A DNA stretch of 64,000 bases from Dugong dugon (Eukaryota; Chordata; Mammalia; Sirenia; Dugongidae): contig CM057472.1 of NCBI GenBank assembly GCA_030035585.1, positions 89,215,601 through 89,279,600 of the forward strand, read 5' to 3'. Both the position numbers and the translations under genes were made by a program. The notes under the pieces were generated by a model. That model was not told the DNA's origin. It did not search any database and was given only the letters and a program-made list of their open reading frames with translations. Positions 59,263 to 64,000 of this stretch are shown here, piece by piece; the first letter of the stretch is position 1; each line of letters begins with the position of its first letter.

Positions 59263-59264
59263 CA

Positions 59265-59445
59265 CCTACTGAGCCCCTCCTCTATGCCATGGAACTGCCA
59301 TTGGTGTTTTACATACATGATTATACTGAATTCTAACAGTGAGCCCATGAGGTTGATATTATTTTCCTTGGCCCCATCACAAATGAAGAAACTTAGGCTC
59401 AGCTTTCACAGAATTATGATACTGCAGAAACTGCAGTGCTCAATT
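59265..59445 (-). mobile_element. MIR-like SINE (weak)
   Basis: ACTGAGCCCCTCCTCTATGCC, TGAGCCCATGAGGTTGATATT, CACAAATGAAGAAACTTAGGC match the complement of a MIR or L2 end. Confidence 0.6.
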
Positions 59446-59770
59446 ACAATGCCAGATGTCTCAGACAGGACAGACCTCAAATCTTGTTCTTGTTCCACAA
59501 CACAGCACTGCTGGGGGTCCCGTTTGTTCTCCACTAACTGTAATGTTAGCACACAGAAGCAGCTCCAGTGCCAAGTTTACTAGGTACCACCCTTCCCCAT
59601 GCTCTCCAACACTCACCCCTGCCTTTCCACACTTCCAATATTGTTAGAAGCCCCCATGGTAACCATCATCCATTTCTGCCCCTGGCAGGAAGGTACTAAA
59701 TCATTATTCTTCCTGTCTTTATTGGAAAATGTACACTTCCAGGACTTATTTACCACTTTTCAGACAGTCT
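59446..59770. other. Stretch without recognised feature
   Basis: Nothing recognised. Confidence 0.3.
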
Positions 59771-60425
59771 GGAAGGTGCACTGGTGGCACAATGGTAGCA
59801 CTCAGCTACTAACCGAAAGGTCGATGGTTCAAACCTATCGGCGGCTCTGTGGGAGAAAAGACCTGACGATCTCCTTCTATAAAGATTAGAGCCCAGGAAA
59901 CCCTATGGGGCAGTTTTCTTTGCCAACATCACAATTGAAAGGCAAAAACGTCACTTTGAGGACTAAGTTGCACCTGACCCAAGCCATGGTCTTTTCAATT
60001 GCCTCATATGCATGAGAACGCTGGACAATGAATACAGAAGACCTAAGAAGAATCGACGCCTTTAAATTATGGTGTTGGTGAAGAATATTGAATATACTGT
60101 GAGCCACCAGAGGAACAAAAAAATCTGTCTTGGAAGAAGTGCAGCCAGAATGCTCATTAGAAGCGAGGATGGGGAGACTTCATCTCACATACTTAGGACA
60201 TGTTATCAGGAGGGACTCATTCCTGGACAGGGACATCATGCTTGGTAGAGGGTCAGCGAAAAAGAGGAAGACCCTCAATGAGATAGACTGAGACAGTGGC
60301 TGCAACAACGGGCTCAAACAAAACAATGATTGTGAGGATGGCGCAGGACCGGGCAGTGTTTCGTTCTGTTGTACATAGGGTCACTATGAGTAGCAACCGA
60401 CTTGACAGCACATAACAACATTTTG
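59771..60425 (+). mobile_element. Chimera: AfroSINE 5' part joined to RTE 3' part
   Basis: 59771-59915 is a plus-strand long-form SINE from head (GGTGCACTGGTGGCACAATGG) to CCCTATGGGGCAGTT, where its tail should continue. Instead, after a transition at 59916-59941, RTE sequence follows in the same sense (CGTCACTTTGAGGAC, TCATGCTTGGTAGAGG) to its 3' end ACAGCACATAACAACA. The SINE tail is not found after the RTE, so this is not simply an RTE inserted into a SINE. Template switching at retrotransposition is a possible origin. A clear target duplication is not seen. Confidence 0.8.
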
Positions 60426-60589
60426 AGGTGACACAATTCAATCCATAAACCCAACTGAACTAATTAAGTAGTGAGCAAGTTGAGAAAGAGTTATCAGAGA
60501 GGTATAGCCAGCAAGCTGATGCTCTTGTAAAATCTAGTTATAAGACAGAGAGAGGAAATAAGGTCAATGAAGATTATGACATTAATTGT

Positions 60590-60775
60590 TGACCATTTTA
60601 GACCTTGTGCTAAATAATAGCTGTTTACAACGGCTCTAGGAGGTAGGCTTTACGTGTTTTCATTGAGGAAAATGAGGCCATGAGAGAATCAGTTCATTGT
60701 CCAAGTCACAAAATGGAAGAAACAGGATTCATACCTAGGTCTACTTGGCTTCAGGGGTGGATTCTTAACTTCTAC
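60590..60775 (-). mobile_element. MIR SINE
   Basis: GGCTCTAGGAGGTAGGCTTT, AATGAGGCCATGAGAGAATC, TCATTGTCCAAGTCACAAAATGG, GGTCTACTTGGC match the complement of a MIR. Confidence 0.7.
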
Positions 60776-62682
60776 TGTCAGAACAATTTTTTAAAAAAAG
60801 AGAGGAAAAAAAAAAGGCTCTGCCAGCTGAGGTGAAGACATGTCTAAAATCAGGACCATACAGCTTATCCAATGATTTGGTGCTAAAAAACTTTTTGTAG
60901 CAAATTTCCCATCCAAGACATTAGAACTGATTCTGCAAAGATGAATACATGATTCTGCATTCTCAATCTTCCCTCAGTGAGCATGGGTGAGGGACAATTG
61001 CCTCCAGCTTAATTTCAGTGTATTTCATTAATGTAATCAGTGACTTATCATGAAAACAAGCTTACTTTAACAACTAAAAACCAATGAGAAAGCACGTCTG
61101 TCAGCAATAAAAGTTTTAAACCTTAAAACTTAGTGCCTACAAGCCTAAAATGAATTTGCTGTAATAGCACACACACACACCCAAAGTCAACTGAAAGTAA
61201 ATTTTAGGTCACTTTGGAGACATATCCTGTCTCAACTGGATTTCCCACTGTGCTTTGTGTTTGAGTTAAAGTATTTAGTTTTATTAAAAGCTCCATGTGG
61301 AAACACAGGAACTTTGAATTTCTGAATCAAAATGTTCACTCCAAGAATTTTTTAGGTCCCAAGTCCTTGAAGAAGTTTTCCTCCCTTTTAAGTCTTGCAT
61401 GGAATATACTACACTGTACAGGTAGATCTGGGGGTAGTACAGCTTTACTGAGCTGGAGGTCAGCCTGGAAGTAACTTCTGGCATGTGGCACAACACTGAA
61501 ATCTGAGCATATTTTAAAAGAAATAAGCATTTCCTGAAAGCAACAACAGCCAAAACCAATACAAGATCCCTTAGGCTAAAGAAAAAGAAGATTCAATCAA
61601 CTGGTTATGGCCAGGAGACATAGAAGTTGATTAACTTGGGAGAAGAGGCAGAAGGCAGGCTGAAAGGGGACTCCAGATTTAATTGGCTCACCTGGTTTCA
61701 GCTCTCACTCCTTTATTGTCAGGTATTGCGGACTGTGATAGAGGTATAATCAAACTCATGCTACCATATACGTTTTGAGCCTTATGTACCAAATGTCAAA
61801 AGTAAAAGTTTCAAACTCCATAAAAATAAAAAGGGGATAATTCACAGTATAAGCATGAAGAAACTGTGATAAAATATAGGCAATTCCCATATTCTAAATG
61901 ACCAGAATCACTATATCAATGATTGTTCTTTGTTGCCTAACCTCTCCCAGAGAGAGACACCTTATGTTATGTAGATGTAGAAAGATCCTTTTTTAAACAA
62001 ATGGAAAAAAAAAGTATATGGAAGAACTGAATCAAGATGATTAACTGGGCAAATGCACCTCCCTCCTACCTGGGTTCAAACTCAATAAAATGACAGCTAT
62101 GAAATGACATAAACAAAAAAGAAGATACACCTATACCAGTACTGGAAACCAGGAAGTGTGCCATAGATTAACTAGAGCATGATCAATTCTTGCTATATTT
62201 AAAGCAGATGGAACCAGAATAATGGAGAAAGAAAAGAGAAGCAAATGTTATACAAAAGAGGGACAGGAGAAAATTATGTTGGAGGTATGAGCAATTCCAG
62301 GGCTCTTCAAACAGCAGAGTGAAGCAATTATTAAAAAATCAGGAAAGGACAACCACCAGGATAGTTAACTTACAACTATTAAGCTAATTCAATCAAGTTT
62401 GCTTATAATGAGTAGCAGAGAAGAGGGATCTGTGTCCCCAAGATAAGCCCCTAATCCTTCCAAATAAAACAACAGTATGACAAGGGAGAAGAAGGACAAG
62501 AACAGATTAAATCTCCAAATTCTGCTGACACTAGTAGAAGAAATGAAGTAATGGAAGTTCCAGGTTCCAGTATCTGGGCCCGGAACAAAGCCTTGAGTTC
62601 TCTCTGAACTGAAGTTTGGATACCAGAGGATTACAGACATGGTTCTGGGACAGGAAAAATACAGCAAGTCTTGGAAATTTAT
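60776..62682. other. Stretch without recognised feature
   Basis: About 1.9 kb with no repeat or gene that I can name. A short CA run lies at 61169-61181. Confidence 0.35.
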
Positions 62683-62821
62683 GAACCCATCCAGAAGCAC
62701 CTTGCAAGGCAGGCCTGGTGATCTGCTTTCAAAAGGTCACAGCCTTGAAAACCCTATGAAGCAGCTCTACTCTGCACACATGGGGTTGCCATCAGTTGGA
62801 ACTGATAACAACCAAGAACAA
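62683..62821 (+). mobile_element. AfroSINE-related SINE, older variant, head missing
   Basis: Plus: GAACCCATCCAGAAGCACC, AGGCCTGGTGATCTGC, tail ACATGGGGTTGCCATCAGTTGG ending AACAACC. Same variant as 4351 and 20369. Confidence 0.75.
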
Positions 62822-63004
62822 CAGGAAGTAGGAAGATACGTCATTTCCTGAAAAAACAGCTAAGCACACAACCATCTGGCCACATGGCCTGTGGTTCCCC
62901 CAAATCAGAATCACTATTCCTTGAGAAGTCAACAGAGAGTCTTGAACGTACATTACACACTCAATAAGTACGAAATGTGTAAGGACAAAAACACCGCTAT
63001 TAAT

Positions 63005-63430
63005 TCACTGATACTACAAATATTTATTGAGTACATTTCGCAAAAGTAACAAACTTTTTAAGATGTTAAGAATATAACCAAAACCAAACCCGTTGCTGTC
63101 AAGTCAGTTCTGACTCATGGCAACCCCATATGGTTTCTTGGCTGTAATCTTTACAGAAGCAGATCACCAGCTCTTTCTTCCACAGCACCACTGGGTGAGT
63201 TCAAACCACCGATCTTCAGGTTAGTAGTCGAGTGCAAATCGCTTGCACCACCCAAGGACTTGCTGTTAGGAATACAGCAGTGAACAAAACAAAGTACTGT
63301 CCTCAGGAAATTTATATTCTAGTGAAGAAGGAGAGACAAAAAATATCCAAATAAATATATAAATATAATATGTCATGAGTCCTAGGACAAAACTAAGCAG
63401 GGTAAGAGGGATAGGGAGTAAGTGACTAAG
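63005..63430 (-). mobile_element. L2 LINE 3' region, split by a SINE
   Basis: CAAATATTTATTGAGTACAT on the left of the SINE and GAATACAGCAGTGAACAAAAC, TTATATTCTAGTGAAGAAGG, AAATATAATATGTCATGAG on the right follow the complement of the L2 end in order. Confidence 0.75.
63077..63259 (-). mobile_element. AfroSINE-related SINE, CCTAGGGACTCC-head variant
   Basis: Complement: AACCCGTTGCTGTCAAGTC, TTACAGAAGCAGATCACCAGC, CTTGCACCACCCAAGGAC. An imperfect duplication (TGTTAAGAATA/TGTTAGGAATA) flanks it inside the L2. Confidence 0.88.
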
Positions 63431-64000
63431 AACAAAAATAACCACACGAAAAGTAAAAGAGAAGAAAGAATAAAGATAAAAGTAGGCACTAAGAAATTTC
63501 CAGTCAGGATGACACAGAACATTCAGGCTTTGATTGACCCCCTTTAAAAATACAGCAATGATAAGTAATTCATAAAAACAGGAAACCAAAAAGCCATTTT
63601 CATGACTTAAAAGAAGGCACACATCTCCATGAACATGAAGTTTTATAGGCCTCCAATGATGGGCATAGCTGAAGCCAAAGGCCTGTTTGGCTCTGGATCA
63701 TGAAGCAGACAGTGGACAGGAAGTTCAGCTCCTATGGGATAATGATCCAAAGTTTTCACCTAAGATAAGGAAATGGCCCCATGATGGATTGCTGCTTGAA
63801 TACAGGAGCTTGGGATAGTGCTCTTGGGAGAGTGCTCCAGACTTTCAAAAGGAATCTGATGAAAAATGTTGCCTAATTCTGCCTGAGATTATGAGGCTTA
63901 CTGAGGTTGAAGGGAACAGACACACCTTTACAAACGGAAACAACCAAGTGGCCAAGTGGTTCAATAACTGGATCTGGAGCCACTCAATATCTCCCCATGA
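63431..64000. other. Stretch without recognised feature
   Basis: Nothing recognised up to the window end. Confidence 0.3.

Noticed and set aside
1-64000. A new defence, biosynthetic or otherwise undescribed system
   Set aside because: No cluster of host genes exists in the window; all coding-like sequence is retrotransposon-derived apart from one doubtful exon.

Overview
The window is mammalian nuclear DNA made almost entirely of interspersed repeats. Its repeat set points to an afrotherian, most likely a paenungulate such as elephant, manatee or hyrax. Two observations support this. About 25 copies of a tRNA-headed SINE match AfroSINE (head with GTGGTTAAG and TTCGAA boxes, tail with GGGTCGCTATGAGTCGG). 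At least four copies of an RTE-clade LINE carry a 3' end resembling the SINE tail. Many SINEs lack a block of about 45 bp, which I recall as the mark of the paenungulate (HSP) subfamily. Species is an inference; the host clade is fairly secure.

Layout. 0-2.3 kb: a possible host exon on the minus strand (103-210), then an ancient HAL1-like half-L1 broken by a solo LTR and a SINE. 2.3-5.1 kb: sparse DNA with a hAT MITE that holds a SINE. 5.14-13.75 kb: an old LTR split by an 8.1 kb, near full-length minus-strand L1 with a 14-bp target duplication. 13.75-30.3 kb: SINEs, a MIR, a 5'-truncated RTE with an 11-bp duplication (17.7-19.5 kb), L2 fragments, a short L1 3' end, nested solo LTRs (25.6-26.5 kb), and a compound SINE insertion beside an RTE tail (26.9-27.9 kb). 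30.34-37.86 kb: a second, more decayed minus-strand L1 with an unrelated 5' UTR. 38.0-39.7 kb: an L2 interrupted by an old L1 end and a MIR. 40-52 kb: an LTR, L2 pieces, an old L1, MER20, MER3-like and other hAT MITEs, and SINE clusters. 53.3-54.8 kb: RTE. 55.4-57.7 kb: the longest stretch free of recognised repeats. 58-64 kb: MER5A with a SINE inside, a SINE/RTE chimera, MIRs, L2 and SINEs.

No complete host protein-coding gene, structural RNA gene or CRISPR array is visible. Every long open frame belongs to an L1 or RTE. The SINE and RTE families appear to work as parasite and donor: the SINE tail copies the RTE 3' end, so the RTE reverse transcriptase is the likely source of SINE mobility. 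I found no new biological system. The most useful material is retrotransposon biology: chimeric insertions, a head-to-head SINE pair inside one duplication, L1 end structures, and nested insertions that give relative ages.
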